This document shows, in pieces, positions 22,456 through 33,421 of a DNA stretch of 64,000 bases. Made by a program: the position numbers and the translations under genes. The stretch comes from Peromyscus leucopus. Lineage: Eukaryota; Chordata; Mammalia; Rodentia; Cricetidae. The number at the start of each line of letters is the position of its first letter. Position 1 is the stretch's first letter. Location: positions 70,046,518 to 70,110,517 of the forward strand of contig NC_051063.1 in the NCBI RefSeq assembly GCF_004664715.2, written 5' to 3'. The notes under the pieces are model-generated. The model saw only the letters and a program-made list of their open reading frames with translations, did no database searches and was not told the DNA's origin.

Positions 22456-22786
22456 TCATGCCAGTATAAACGTGAAAATGAGTGTATATGTGTTCAGGTA
22501 TTTGTAAAGGTCACAGGTGAGGGAGACGTCATCCCTCATCCCTCTGTAACTTTGTATCTATTTTGTTTTTGGACATGTCTTAATGGCCTGGAACTTACCA
22601 AATAGGACAAGGTGGCTGGCTGGCCAGTGACCCCCAGACATCCTCTTGTTTCCACCTCCCCATTATGGGAATTGTAACCACATACTATCATGCTTGGCTT
22701 TTTAAAAATGTGGGTTCTGGGGATCTAACTCAGGTCCCCAAGCTTGCAAGACAAGCACTTCACCAAGTAAACCTCCTCCCCAGGCC
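22456..22786 (-). mobile_element. B4 SINE, antisense
   Basis: Antisense B4 marks in order: 'gtaaaggtcacaggtgaggg', 'tgggaattgtaaccacatac', 'tgggttctggggatctaact' and 'acaagcacttcaccaagt', ending at 'ctccccaggccc'. Its tail is the GC/AC tract. Confidence 0.6.
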
Positions 22787-23574
22787 CTCTACTGTGGACT
22801 TTGATGAAGGCTTTCAAGTGACTGGGATGTGTCTTGAGGCCTTGAGTAACAAAAACACTCAAATTCGAAGCGTTCAAGCTTCATGATGACTTGATTCATG
22901 GAATGATGAGGTCACAGAGACCAAATGGGAGGGAAAACAAATGCTTTCTTCTCTTGCTTATCAAAAGGGATGTAGCAGAATTACCCAGCAGCTAGCTGAG
23001 TTGACAAGTCTGTGCCAGATCAAAGTCTTCCGAATCTCAATTTTCTTCCTGGCCTCAAAGCAATGATTTTGCTGGAGGAGTGTGCTGGAGATTCCTGTTG
23101 AAATGGAGGCCCGAGCACTCCAAGGCCCGAGCACTCCAAGGCAAGCAGGCAGAGGAAAGCCAAGTAGATAGCACTAAGGCTCAAGATGATCGTTTCATTT
23201 CCTCTTCACTCCAGGGCTTTCTCTCCTCCTCCACTGTCCATGGCTGGTTCAGAAATCCATGGGCTATTGAATTTGTATGTGTGGTGCTGGGAATTAAACC
23301 TAGAACCACTGGCTGCACGTCTAGTCCCAGAAGTCTGTGCTTTCAACATAAAATCATGATCTGAAGTTCTAGAACCATCCTTTGTATCCCTAGGATCCAG
23401 TGGAAGGCAACAAAGACGCCAGTATCAACCCCTCCACTGGGAGAGCTGGTGTGTGAAGGGTGGGGGCGGGGCTGTGCACCAAAGGGGAGAATGGCCAGGC
23501 CAGGATCACTGTGTGGGGAGCTCAGTGGAGGCAGAGGTGGAACAATGGAGGCTGGTGTGGCGGATCCCTGAAAA
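22787..23574. other. Unique sequence with a 16-bp perfect tandem pair
   Basis: The pair occupies 23108-23123 and 23124-23139. A short antisense ID/B2-like phrase ('gtgctgggaattaaacctag') lies near 23285. A minus ORF of 198 codons starts at 23939 and ends here; see rejected items. Confidence 0.45.
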
Positions 23575-23730
23575 GCCTCATTCATCCTCGCCACAGCTGT
23601 GTGAGACACATGAGCCCCATTTTTTTTTTTTTCCAAAGAGAAAATTCTGAGAGGCTTGGAGAGTTGATACAAGCACCACAGAGATGCAGCTAGTGTGGCT
23701 AGGAGGACTCTGGCCCCAGGATGTCCTACT
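23575..23730 (+). mobile_element. MIR SINE
   Basis: The MIR core order is well kept: 'ctcattcatcctcgccaca', 'tgtgagacacatgagcccca', 'agagaaaattctgagaggct' and 'cacagagatgcagctagtg'. These match the ancestral catttaatcctcacaa, gaaactgaggc and cacacagctagt blocks. A T run (23620-23632) has expanded inside the element. MIRs predate placental radiation, so this is old DNA. Confidence 0.65.
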
Positions 23731-24410
23731 CTGAGGTCTGTGTTCCTCATGTGGTGCTCAGGAAGAGAGAAGACGAGGCAAGGTTTCCCCCCCCCCCCAC
23801 ACACCGACAATAACTGCTGGCGAGTGGATCCAGGGTCATCACAGACACAGGGAAAGCCAGTCCTGACTACAGCCAGGGTCAGACGGTGGAAGGTCAAGTC
23901 AGGGTCTTCTACTGCCCTTCGGCCTCCTGCTGAAGTCACGGTTCTTTGTCACCCCCTTCTTGCCTGGCACTTCCATCCCTCTATTTTTGCTGCCCCAGTT
24001 TTGACTCATGTAGAGAGTAGAGGAAGTTAAGAGGAAACACTCAGGCTGGCTTGCTGTAAAATATCTACCAACCAGCAAAAATCATTATATGGTTTTAATA
24101 TAGTTTTTTCGAAGTTTGTTGTCCAAGCAGATGATAATAGTCAAAAGTTACAATGTATATGATGTGTGTAAAGAAAGCCAAATTCTGTCATATGCTGATT
24201 CCACCGTAAGCAGCTCATCTAGAATTATAGACAACTTTCACAGGTTTAGCATAGAGAGCAACAAACTATTTCTGATAGTGAATGTGGTAGTTATGTGGCA
24301 GGCTAGACTTGATTTGTGAATTGAACCCATACTTTAGATACTGTGTAAAATGATCTTTATAACTTTGGTACTTTAAAAAAAATATAACATTTTCTGTTAA
24401 AATATAAACA
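23731..24410. other. Unique sequence with a C homopolymer
   Basis: A run of about 12 C at 23787-23798. Otherwise nothing recognised. Confidence 0.45.
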
Positions 24411-24412
24411 CC

Positions 24413-24606
24413 AGGTTTGGCGAGATGGCTCAGCAGATAAAGGCCTTTGCTGGCAACCTGACCACCTGAGTTTGATCTCTGGAGCTCACATGATTGAAAG
24501 AGAGAACTGACTCCTGCAAGTCATTCTCTGGCCTTCGCATGTGTTCTGTGGCAAGTGCATACCACACCCATACAATAAAAACCTAAATAAAGATAATAAA
24601 ACTGAA
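24413..24606 (+). mobile_element. B3 SINE, sense
   Basis: 'ggcgagatggctcagcagat' and 'cacctgagtttgatctctgg' are followed by 'gaactgactcctgcaagtc' and an A-rich tail with AATAAA-type repeats. Confidence 0.85.
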
Positions 24607-24834
24607 TAACCAACACTAATAACTCATATGCACACATCATCTGATAGCTGGACAGTGAATCACAAGAGCATAATTACAATGATGGGAAAACTGGACAAGT
24701 TCAATATGGAGGCATGCAGCTTGAACTCCACGTGGAACATTGTAAGATTTCAAGCGCTTAACAATATTGATTTTGGCTTATGAGGCTTTATTCTCTACAT
24801 GATAAAGATATCTTTTGCAAACACTAATGAGGAA

Positions 24835-25066
24835 GGCTGGAGAGATGGCTCAGCAGTTAAGAGTACTTGGTATTCTTACAGAGAACGTGGGTTCTGTTTC
24901 CAGTGCCCACAAGGCAGCTCACAATCACCAGTAACTCCAATTCCAGGGGTCTGATGACCTCTTCTGGCCTCCTTGGGCACTGCAGACATCTGCTGGACAT
25001 AACTTATATGTCATACATGTAGGCAAGCATTCTGACACATAAAATATGATTAAACCTTATTTAAAA
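24835..25066 (+). mobile_element. B2 SINE, sense
   Basis: The tRNA-like head 'ggctggagagatggctcagc' is followed by 'agttaagagtacttggtatt', 'ggcagctcacaatcaccagt', 'tgatgacctcttctggcct' and an AATAAAA-type A-rich end. Near full length. Confidence 0.9.
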
Positions 25067-25980
25067 AGGGAAACAGTAGTAGGGAAGCCATGCATTCACA
25101 TGAAACAAACACAAGAGTATAGAAGTTTTGCAACCCAAAGCTTGAAATTGTGTCAGCATCTTTAGCATGAGTAAATGTATTTGTGGCTTTCTTTTATGAC
25201 TATAAAATAAAATAGAATAAAATAAAATATTTACCTGGAACCCCCTATGAGCCAGTAAACTATGCTAGGTGCTGGGAACACAGTACTGAAGTCTGGTTCC
25301 TGTGCCTGCTCATCCTCTGGGAGGGCAGCTAATAAATGTCTACACAGAACTTTGAGTACAAAGGACCCAATAAGACTGTTCAGAAATGGAGACATTCGGC
25401 CGTGTTCCTCTTGTAAGACTGGAAGGGTTTTGAGGCTCAGTGGTAAGAGTGAGGTATGTGCTAAAACTGAGTAAGAGGAAAATGTTTCTGGCAAAAAGAC
25501 AGACAATTTCCAAATAGCTATTCGGGTCAGGAGAACCTAAACAGAACTCAGCAGTCTCTCTCAGCTGAAGAGACTTGAAGTTATAGATAGAATTCGAGGT
25601 CACAGTTCCTGTGAGAAGGAGGCCAACACAGAAATAGCTCCAAAATGGTTGCTGTAGGTCTCCTTGACTCTGGCTGCAAACCTGCCTGTGCTTTGCTGAG
25701 CTGTAGAGCCGGGAAAGAACAGCTCTTGAGAGGTCTGAGAGGACCGGTTCTCAGCACTCTCCCAGGGCTATGGGCCACTCAGGTCTTCAACCATCTGGAA
25801 CAGAGAGACCTCCTTTCCTTTGGAAGCAGTCTAGTAGGGCCACCAAAAGGTCATGCCTTTGTTGTGTGTCCAAAGTAGTTTCTAAACTCAAGCCTCAGAC
25901 TCATTTCACTACAATTTAAAAACACTGAAAAAAAAAAAAACAAGCTATTTCTTATGTAGTTTAACTGGTTAGCAAAACAA
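25067..25980. other. Unique sequence
   Basis: A short (AAAAT)n-like patch at 25203-25230. The segment at 25250-25330 resembles an ancient mammalian repeat ('tgctaggtgctgggaacac') but is too short to name. ORFs on both strands at 25231-25878 are unsupported. Confidence 0.4.
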
Positions 25981-25984
25981 AGTT

Positions 25985-26620
25985 CATGTAAATATAAGAA
26001 TACAAAAAAAATCAGCAATGGATAGTGTAAAATTTATAATATCTAGCATCCACTTAAAAATGACTAGATATTCAAAGAATTCAAAAGACTGAATCATGAG
26101 CAAGATAAATGCCAGTCAATAGAATCGTTCATTGAAATGATGGAATCAGCAAACATGGACTTTCACAAAGGGTATTATCAATATTATAAGTATATTGTTT
26201 TTTCTTTGAATTCCTTGTATTTAAAGGGAGCCATCATCATGATGGAGAGACACATGGATGATATATAGAAAGAGCAATACAGAATGTCTGGGGAAGAAAA
26301 AAAAAAACTAGCAACTTTACTGGGTGTAATCAGCTGCAGACTTGATACTACAGAAGGCAAGATCATTGGGCTTCCCAAACTCAGGATGGGAGAGTTTAAA
26401 GAGTAGAAAGACCATGAGAAAGGAGAGTGAGAGACTACACGCAGGAGACAGGGAGCAGACTCAGTGACCAATCTGATGATGTTGAGTCCAGTATACGCAT
26501 TATGAGAGTCTCAGAAGGAATGAAGAATGGATGAGGAGAAGAATCCAAGAAGGAGATGGTGGCCTCAAAGTTCACAGTTAATGAAATGTATAAAGAATTG
26601 CCTGCCAAGCATCTTTATTC
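25985..26620 (+). mobile_element. Ancient L1 / HAL1-like remnant (5' region and ORF1)
   Basis: Phrases such as 'aaaatgactagatattcaaa', 'atgccagtcaatagaatcg', 'tgatggaatcagcaaacatg' and 'ggtattatcaatattataag' match the ORF1-proximal part of old L1M or HAL1 elements, in order. No reading frame survives. Confidence 0.55.
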
Positions 26621-27135
26621 CCCAAATGGTGGTGACAGGGTGACGAGCCGGGGTACCCCAATCTAGGGAAAGTGGGTTCTTGTGGCCATCCTGCATTGAT
26701 GAATGAAGCATCCAGCTTCCTTTCTTAAGGCCAGGATTACAGCAGCACAATGCATCACTGCAGACGGCTTTAACTGGGATTGGCTCTCAGAGACAGGAAA
26801 CACACCCGGGCAAGAACCATCTGTATTTGTTCTGTATTGCTGTGTAGCAGATGGTCACGTCTGACAGTTGTGTAGACTACAAGCCCTTGTGTGGGTTAGA
26901 TGGCTCCTCTACATAGAGAAGCCCTCCCCAGTCTGAATAGGTGTCAGCCTCTCACCAAATGCTCAGGGCCCTCTTTCAAGGCTACTGGTAATCGGAGGTA
27001 ATCATTGGTACTGCACCAGTAGCCTTGGTGCAGGACCAACGTCTCCATTTCCTTGTGGGTATCAGACAGCTATCAACTAACAGAGGCTATCTGCAGGTCC
27101 CTGTCATGTGACTCTAGCCAGAGAGAACATTAGTT
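26621..27135. other. Unique sequence
   Basis: Nothing recognised. Confidence 0.4.
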
Positions 27136-27137
27136 TG

Positions 27138-27312
27138 TCCTTTAAAAATTATTTATGTTTACTTACGTGAGTCTGAGTGAGGATATGTGTACCACGTGCA
27201 TGTAGGAGCCCTCAGGGTCCAGAAGAGGGCATCGGAGGGAGATAAAGGCTGCTGGGAGCCACCATGCAGGTGCTGGAACCGAACCTGGGTCATCAGCAAG
27301 AGAAAGATCTCT
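27138..27312 (-). mobile_element. B2 SINE, antisense, truncated
   Basis: Antisense B2 marks: 'ttaaaaattatttatgttta', 'tccagaagagggcatcggag' and 'gagccaccatgcaggtgctg', then 'gaacctgggtcatcagcaag'. The tRNA-like head, expected further right, is missing. Confidence 0.75.
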
Positions 27313-30016
27313 AGTTCTGTGTTTGCCTTTTCAAGGTCATCTGGAAAAATCTTTCTGCATTGGATCTCTCTTGACTTCTTTACACATTCCACCTGTTAGG
27401 TCAGGCCCTCCTAATATATCCTCTAATTCTATTGATTCAATGACAACAGATTTGTAACCTCAGTATCGTCAGCAAAACCTTTTTCCAATGTAACATAGCT
27501 TAGCCATAGGAACAGGCTCTGTCCACAGCTGCTGCTTATACTCCAGGGAAGATGACTATGCAAGGTATACACAGCAAGGGTAGGAGTCTCAGTGGCTGGC
27601 TGCATTGTCTGCTTTCCAGCGAATTTTCAATTATTTGTATAGGTGAAGAAAAGAAAATATAAGGAGGCTTTGGGAAAGGCCACATAGGTTGGAGTCTATT
27701 TGAGAGCAGCATGGGAAAGGGTTTTATACATTGCTGTATGGAACCACACTCTTACTTCTGACATCAGATCAGTCTTGAGTAGATACTTTAGGATTGTGCC
27801 ATAAATAAATGATGAACAAAAGCTCATTAAATATATCTCGGTGCAAACTGGCAGCCAGGAAAGTGACAGTTACTGCACAGACGGTGTCTTCTCTGACTCG
27901 ATGCTTACAGTTGCCTCCCTTGTATACTCAGGCTTTTGAGTGATTAGCAGAGAAACAGAAGGATGATGGGCAGCTGAGTACCAGCTCTTAGTTGGCTTAA
28001 GTGAAACTGCAAAGTGGAAGTCACCTGTTCGATTATCTTTTCTGTTAATAGGATTCTGAAATAGGGAAATAATCTCAAGTGTAATTCATGTCCTCTCCCT
28101 GTCTCAACAAGACAACACTAAAATTGAGTATCTTCAGCAAACCCCACAATTTGGAAATGACAATGTGTCTGAGAAGCAAATAGAGCTGACAGCAAATGGA
28201 GAGAATAGTTTTTCAAAGTAGATAGCTAACTGCTTACCACCTTGTATGGAAGGCAAGAAGTCGCTTCGTGTTAAAGCAACCTCCCACCTAGAGCAAGGGA
28301 CCGGCCACATAAGGGACTCAACCCCCACAGAGGCCCAGATGTCTCTAATTCAGTCATGTGTTTACAGGAACTTCATGAAAACTGTGATTTTAGCTTATCT
28401 TCCCACTGATTCATTCTAGGTGCTACTGGGTTCTCTGCACTCTGCTTTGCCCACTGGTTCCTCAGTACTCTGCTCTGTCCTCTGTGCTATGTTGTTCTCT
28501 AGTCCCTGAGTGGCGCAGCCTGTTGACTGGTGATGGGCCAGGTCAGGCATGCAGAAGGATTGCATCTTGGTTGAAGGGTATGCAGAGAGGGTTCCATGAG
28601 TGTAGGGGAGAGACGTGTTTCTTGGGATGGAACAAGCGTTGTTGGCTTTCATACTGCACTAGGGATTCAGGAGTACAGGTAGGAAGGTTCTCCTAAGCAG
28701 TCTCAGAAGAATGGCCACTTGTATTGGGCTGTGTAATCTGTGGAGGATGTTGCAAAATGAAACCATGAGTAGTTCTGTTTGAAAACAGGGAGGGAGAGCT
28801 GTCAGAAAAAGGTCTTTAGTAGATTTCAAACTTTAAAAAATTTTTTCCCTTTCTTTCAATTTTCCACGATGTTTTTTTTTGTGTGTGTGTGAATGATCTC
28901 TGTAAAGACAAATTACAATTTTACATTATAAGTGTGGAGTTTACTGCTCATCTTTACAATGTCCAATGAATGCTGTCTTTAGCAAAAATGGAGTTACAAC
29001 ATTAACTCTTGAGTGGAATCGGCACAATGACAATTAGGTCGCAGCTCATCTATGGGCACGTGTGCTTCATTCTTACAAGAATAATGTGTTTGCTGCACGA
29101 ACCAGCTCAGCTGTCTCATTCTCATCCTTGAATACAGTCACTTCCCACCAATGCTCACTGCCTCTAGCTTGCTGGGAAGAAGGCAAGGACTGCACACGTG
29201 GCTTGGGTTTTCTGAGCTTTCCTTCTTTCTCCACCTGAATCATCTCATTATGCGTGGTTGATCACACCCAGGGAAGTGACGTAAGCATGTTGGTCAGATT
29301 TTCTGTGCCTGTTGTAGAAGCATGGCCTAGAGTAGGCCTTGGAGAAACCAGAATTGTTAAGCATGCAGGCCTGCTTCCTTCCAGGAAGAGGATGACAGCT
29401 GGACACCTGCGATGCTGGAGTAAGTGGTCAAACAACCCCATGATCCTTTGTTCTTAGGAGCCAGCCTCTACCCGAATTTCCCCCAGATCCTGAGAATTGT
29501 TTAGACTCTAATCCTTTGTCTCTCAGTGAACAGAACTCATCCTTGTGAAAGAGGCCCAATGTACTTGGCATCCTCCATCAACAGAATCTGTCTTTAAACT
29601 TACTACAAATCCTTCCTCTCTAGGCCTTAGTCTAGAGCAACGTTTCCCAGTCAATAGAGCTCATTCTTGTAATAAAGGTCTCAGGAACTTTGCTATAGCT
29701 GGTATTTTGCAAGAGATTTTTGATGTGGCCATCCCTGAAGCTTTGTCAGGAGAATTGTCACATGGAGAATTTCCCCAAAGTTTGACTGTGTTTAAATGTT
29801 AAGAAAAATAAATCATGGGATCACACTGTCTAGAAGTTTTGATCGAGTCTGACTGACCAAGTTCAGCTATACTGCGTTTCCATTCTCACCTCTTCAGGGT
29901 TCATTTCCCTGCCAACTGTGATATCTGCAGGCAGCCCACCCCCCAACACCTTGTACAAACATATTTGTCAGAATCCTCTAAAAGGAGGAGGATTTATTCT
30001 AGCATGCAGTTTCAAG
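27313..30016. other. Unique sequence, 2.7 kb
   Basis: Repeat-poor. Only a short T-run with (GT)n at 28870-28890 is seen. A CRE-like TGACGTAA lies at about 29277. No ORF has familiar motifs. Confidence 0.45.
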
Positions 30017-30385
30017 GTATGAAGGTTAATTTTCATTGCCAACTTGACTACATTTGGGGTCATGTGGGTGACATACTTCCGGACCGTGGTCAGGAATGCC
30101 TTCAGAGAGCTTTAACTGAAGGGGAAGAACCCAACCTGAGTGTGGGCAGCCCTGTGCCATGGGCTGTGGGCAGGACTGAACAAAAAGGCAAAGGGAGGAA
30201 GCCAGGGAGTGCCGACCTCCCTTGATCCCCGCCTCCCTGTCAGGGTGTGCACTAAGGTATGTCCGCTGCTGGGGCTCCCCGCCCCAGTGGCCGGCCTGCC
30301 TCCGAGCTGTGCGTCAGAATAAACCTCCCTCCTCTAAATTGTTTCTTATGAGGTATTTATCCACAGCAGTGAGGAGAGTAGATGA
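30017..30385 (+). mobile_element. ORR1-like MaLR LTR, GC-rich variant
   Basis: It opens 'ggttaattttcattgccaac' and 'ttgactacatttggggtcat', then 'aacccaacctgagtgtggg', 'catgggctgtgggcaggact' and the polyadenylation region 'cagaataaacctccctcct'. It ends near 'gaggagagtagatgatat'. Confidence 0.65.
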
Positions 30386-30394
30386 TATATGTTA

Positions 30395-30712
30395 AACTCC
30401 TTGGCGCCATGGTTGATGGGCCTGCCTTAGGAACTATAAGAGTGGGAAAAGCATGCGGCAGAGGCCATTCACTTCATAGTAGACAGGAATCGGGAAGAGC
30501 AACAGAATGGAGTCTGGGACAAGATATAGCCTCTAAGAACACACCTCCAATGACCCACTTCCTCCAGCTAAGCCCTACCTCCTAAAGTTTCTAGACTCTC
30601 CCAAAATAGCGCTGGGACCAAGTCCCAGCTGGGACCAAGTCCTCAATACCTCAACACTTTTGGGGGCAGACTTTTTATCTATACCACGCCAGTGAGTAAG
30701 CCACCATCTGGC
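30395..30712 (-). mobile_element. MT-type MaLR LTR, antisense, diverged
   Basis: Antisense marks: 'gacccacttcctccagctaa', 'cctacctcctaaagtttct', 'gctgggaccaagtcctcaat' and 'cacttttgggggcagactt'. A local 16-bp duplication (30611-30642) creates a perfect 8-bp-arm, 3-nt-loop hairpin at 30611-30629. Confidence 0.6.
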
Positions 30713-30787
30713 TGTTTGGTGATTTGTGTCAGTGGAACACTCTTGATACCTGCTAAGTCTGCAGTGAGTCAGGAGGTATGGCCTCCG

Positions 30788-31166
30788 TGTGGTGGGCATT
30801 GTTCTGGTGGAGGCTCCATCTCAGCCCCTGCCATCCATATCATACACCCAGAGAGTTTGGGATGATTGGATGGAAGCCCTACCTCTCTCTCTCTCCCCAG
30901 ATCCTGCCCTCAAGAAAGCCCGCCAAACAGCAGCCCCTCCCTAGAGCTGCCCTCCTCGTTCCAGACCCCCAATCTGTGAGAAAGCCCGCCAAAAGCCAGG
31001 CCCTCCCTGGAGCTACTCAACACCACGCTGACAGGTTACTTAAGGCCTGGTAGCCATATTTGCCACATGACTCTTTCTCTGCCTGCCTTTCCAAGCATTA
31101 CCCAGGATTGCTTTGCTCTGCTCATTAAACCTGGATTTATTAATTCGGCTTGATTGGCTTATTACA
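30788..31166 (+). mobile_element. Solo or 5' LTR with retained leader
   Basis: The 3' end is well defined: TATA-like 'acttaagg' near 31037, polyadenylation signal ATTAAA at about 31123, then 'gattggcttattaca'. It is followed immediately by TTGG and a primer-binding-site-like stretch (31168-31184). U3 holds a 66-bp-spaced repeat of 'agaaagcccgccaaa' (30913 and 30979). The 5' boundary at TGTGGTGG is a guess. Not MaLR-like; more like a class I or II rodent ERV. No gag/pol/env sequence was found. Confidence 0.5.
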
Positions 31167-31394
31167 TTGGCAGTGGAGGAACCCAGCAACCGGGGGGTTT
31201 AAAACTTATCAGGCATGTGGACACATTGAAGTCCAGACATGACCTGCTCATCTTGCATTCACTGCGAGTCTATCCAACTCCAGAGTACCACAGGCTTCTG
31301 GGACTTTGACCCTGAGGGGTTCCTTATGTCAAGGCCACCATTCCCTTTACCCAGAAGCCAGCTCCACATCCCATCAGACTTGGCTTCTGAGTTG
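31167..31394. other. Unclassified sequence after the LTR leader
   Basis: The first 40-50 bases continue the LTR leader. The remainder shows nothing recognisable. Confidence 0.35.
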
Positions 31395-31738
31395 TAAATT
31401 TAAAAATAAATTTATTGAAAATTTCAATATGGTAATACTAGAAGCAGAGACCTACAAGAGAAAAAAAAAGGAATAAACTTGGACTTAATAAACATTAAAG
31501 GTATCTGGATCAAAGGGTGCTAGCAACCACAGAATGGATGCACCTTGAGGATATTATGCTAAGTCAAGGAAGTCAGTATTAGTGGACTCTAGCTTCACAA
31601 GACAGCTGGCAGAGTCAAGTTCACAGGAACATAAGGAAGAGCAGGGGCTAGGAGGAACTGGTGGAGCATGTGCAGAACTATCTAAAGGCTACAGAGCTTC
31701 CTTCTGGGGGAGACAACGTTCTGGAAACTGACAGTGGC

Positions 31739-32052
31739 TGCATTAGTTACTTCACTGTTTCTGTGACAAAACACCAACCAAAGGGAGCTTAGAGAAGAAA
31801 GTTTATTTCAGCTTACAGTCCCTGGTAGGAGAGCACGGGAAACCATGGCATGGTGGCAGGAGCAGGAAACTGGCTGATGACATGTCATTGGTACAGGAAG
31901 CAGAGGGGGAGGGGAAGTGGTCTGAAGCCAGAAACCCTCAATAACTGCCGCTCCTGCATTGGTGACATACTTCCTCCAGCCAGGCTCCACCTCCTAAAGG
32001 TGCAGGTCTTCAAATACATGAGCCTGTGGGGGACATTTCCTATTCAACCACA
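31739..32052 (-). mobile_element. MT-type MaLR LTR, antisense, nested in L1
   Basis: Plus-strand text 'tgcattagttacttcactg' with 'tgacaaaacaccaacca', 'gtttatttcagcttacagtc' and 'catggcatggtggcaggag', ending 'tattcaaccaca', is a complete antisense MT LTR. Confidence 0.75.
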
Positions 32053-32112
32053 ATGGTGGTGATGGCTGAATGACTTCACAGAGGCGCTTGATGACCTTTA
32101 AAAATGATTGCA

Positions 32113-32476
32113 AGGGGAGCTGGGGAACTGGTTTAGTTGGTAGAGTGCTTGCTTGACTGTGTAGCTCGGGGACCTGAGTTCAGATCTCCAGTACCCATAT
32201 AAAACCTTAAACCCCAGTGCTGTGGTGAGAGGACACAACAGGCATATCCCTGGAGCTCACTGGCTAGCCAGGCTCGACAAACTGATGAGCTCCAGGTTCA
32301 GCGAGAGAGCCTGCCTCAAAACATATTATGAAAGATGATTTGGAAGGCACTTAAATTTGACTTCTGGCTTCCTTAGGCATCTGCACATATGTATAACCTC
32401 CCCGACATGTACACCAACATGTACATTGGCACACACATGAAAAAGTACACACATATACCCACGTGTGCACACACGT
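32113..32476 (+). mobile_element. B4 SINE, sense, nested in L1
   Basis: Full B4 order: 'gggagctggggaactggttt', 'gacctgagttcagatctcca', 'ctggagctcactggctagcc' and 'agcgagagagcctgcctcaa', then a CA-rich tail with 'acacacatgaaaaagtacac'. The 7-base string 'attgcaa/gttgcaa' flanks it and may be part of the target duplication. Confidence 0.75.
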
Positions 32477-32515
32477 TGCAATGGTGAATTTTATACTATG
32501 TATCTTTTACTACCA

Positions 32516-33204
32516 TAAGAAATCATTTGAGATGGCAGCATTAAGCCAAATGTGGAACTTCTGTGTACAGACACTTGGGTAAACACAGGTCCCACACTTA
32601 CAAAGCTGGCCTTGCACTTACTTGTGCTTAAGGTCCATGAACTCTAGGCACGCATCTTAGTCCTCACTTGTAGGTTTTTCCAGTGGGTGTTAAGATACCC
32701 AAGGGTGACCTACTGACCGGGGTTATTTCCTGTTAGACATGCTGGTTGAATCAAACTCTAAGCTAAATCAGAGCGTATTCAGGATATGCTTTTTTTTTTT
32801 TTAAAGCTCACCATTATTAAAAATAAAATTTCCATATATCAATATTCATGAATTTTAAAAAGCTCATAGTTCATTTTGTTTGGGCAGATGCAGACAGTGG
32901 TGTAACCAGTACCAAATCGTGATCTGAGACATTTCCACTGACCCGAAGGTTCCTCCTGCTTTATGCTCTCAGAGCTCAGCACCCACCCACACCAGGTACC
33001 TGGCAGCCATTTGCTTGCTTTCTAGAAATGACCAACAGCAGAAACCCTGTAGTCTACAGTGTTTTATGCCATCACAAATGTTACTTTTGTGTTTGTGTGT
33101 GGTTCGCATATGTACTTGTTTATATATGCACATGTATGTAGGAGACATGTGTTTCTGCCTAGGCAGAGATTGGCACTCTGATGTCCAGTCATTCTTAACC
33201 TTAT
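32516..33204. other. Mostly unclassified; AT-rich
   Basis: Around 32880-33000 the phrases 'agtggtgtaaccagtaccaa' and 'gacatttccactgacccgaa' suggest an old L1 3' UTR fragment, weakly. The rest is unclassified. Confidence 0.35.
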
Positions 33205-33216
33205 TTTTTTATTACA

Positions 33217-33265
<49 letters not shown>

Positions 33266-33421
33266 ATGCCTGCCCACATGTGTCACAGCACACATATGAA
33301 GGGTAGAGGGCAGCTTTTAGGAGTCAGTTCTTTCCTCCTATCATGTGGGTTCTGGAGCTTGAACTCAGGTCAGCAGACTTGGTGGCAAGCACCTTTCACT
33401 GCTGAGCCATCTTGCCAGCCC
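33205..33421 (-). mobile_element. B3 SINE, antisense, with (TG)n
   Basis: About 22 TG units (33220-33264), then 'gggcagcttttaggagtcag', 'tgggttctggagcttgaac' and 'gctgagccatcttgccagcc'. It interrupts the B4 that continues to its right. Confidence 0.8.

Larger units (their letters stand above)
31500..32515 (+). mobile_element. Old L1 3' end, split by two later insertions
   Basis: L1M-type 3' sequence is visible in three pieces in correct order: 31520-31738 ('accttgaggatattatgcta'), 32053-32112 ('ggtggtgatggctgaatgac') and 32477-32515 ('ggtgaattttatactatgta'). An MT LTR and a B4 occupy the gaps. The element lies in a sense orientation and ended in 'ttttactaccataagaa'. Confidence 0.65.

Noticed and set aside
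23343..23939. 198-codon minus-strand ORF as a gene
   Set aside because: It crosses a MIR element, a T run and a C homopolymer, shows no domain, and has no splice or start context. Stop-poor composition explains it.
30611..30629. Perfect hairpin (8-bp arms, 3-nt loop) as a terminator or attachment site
   Set aside because: It lies inside an MT LTR and arises from a 16-bp local duplication. No functional context.
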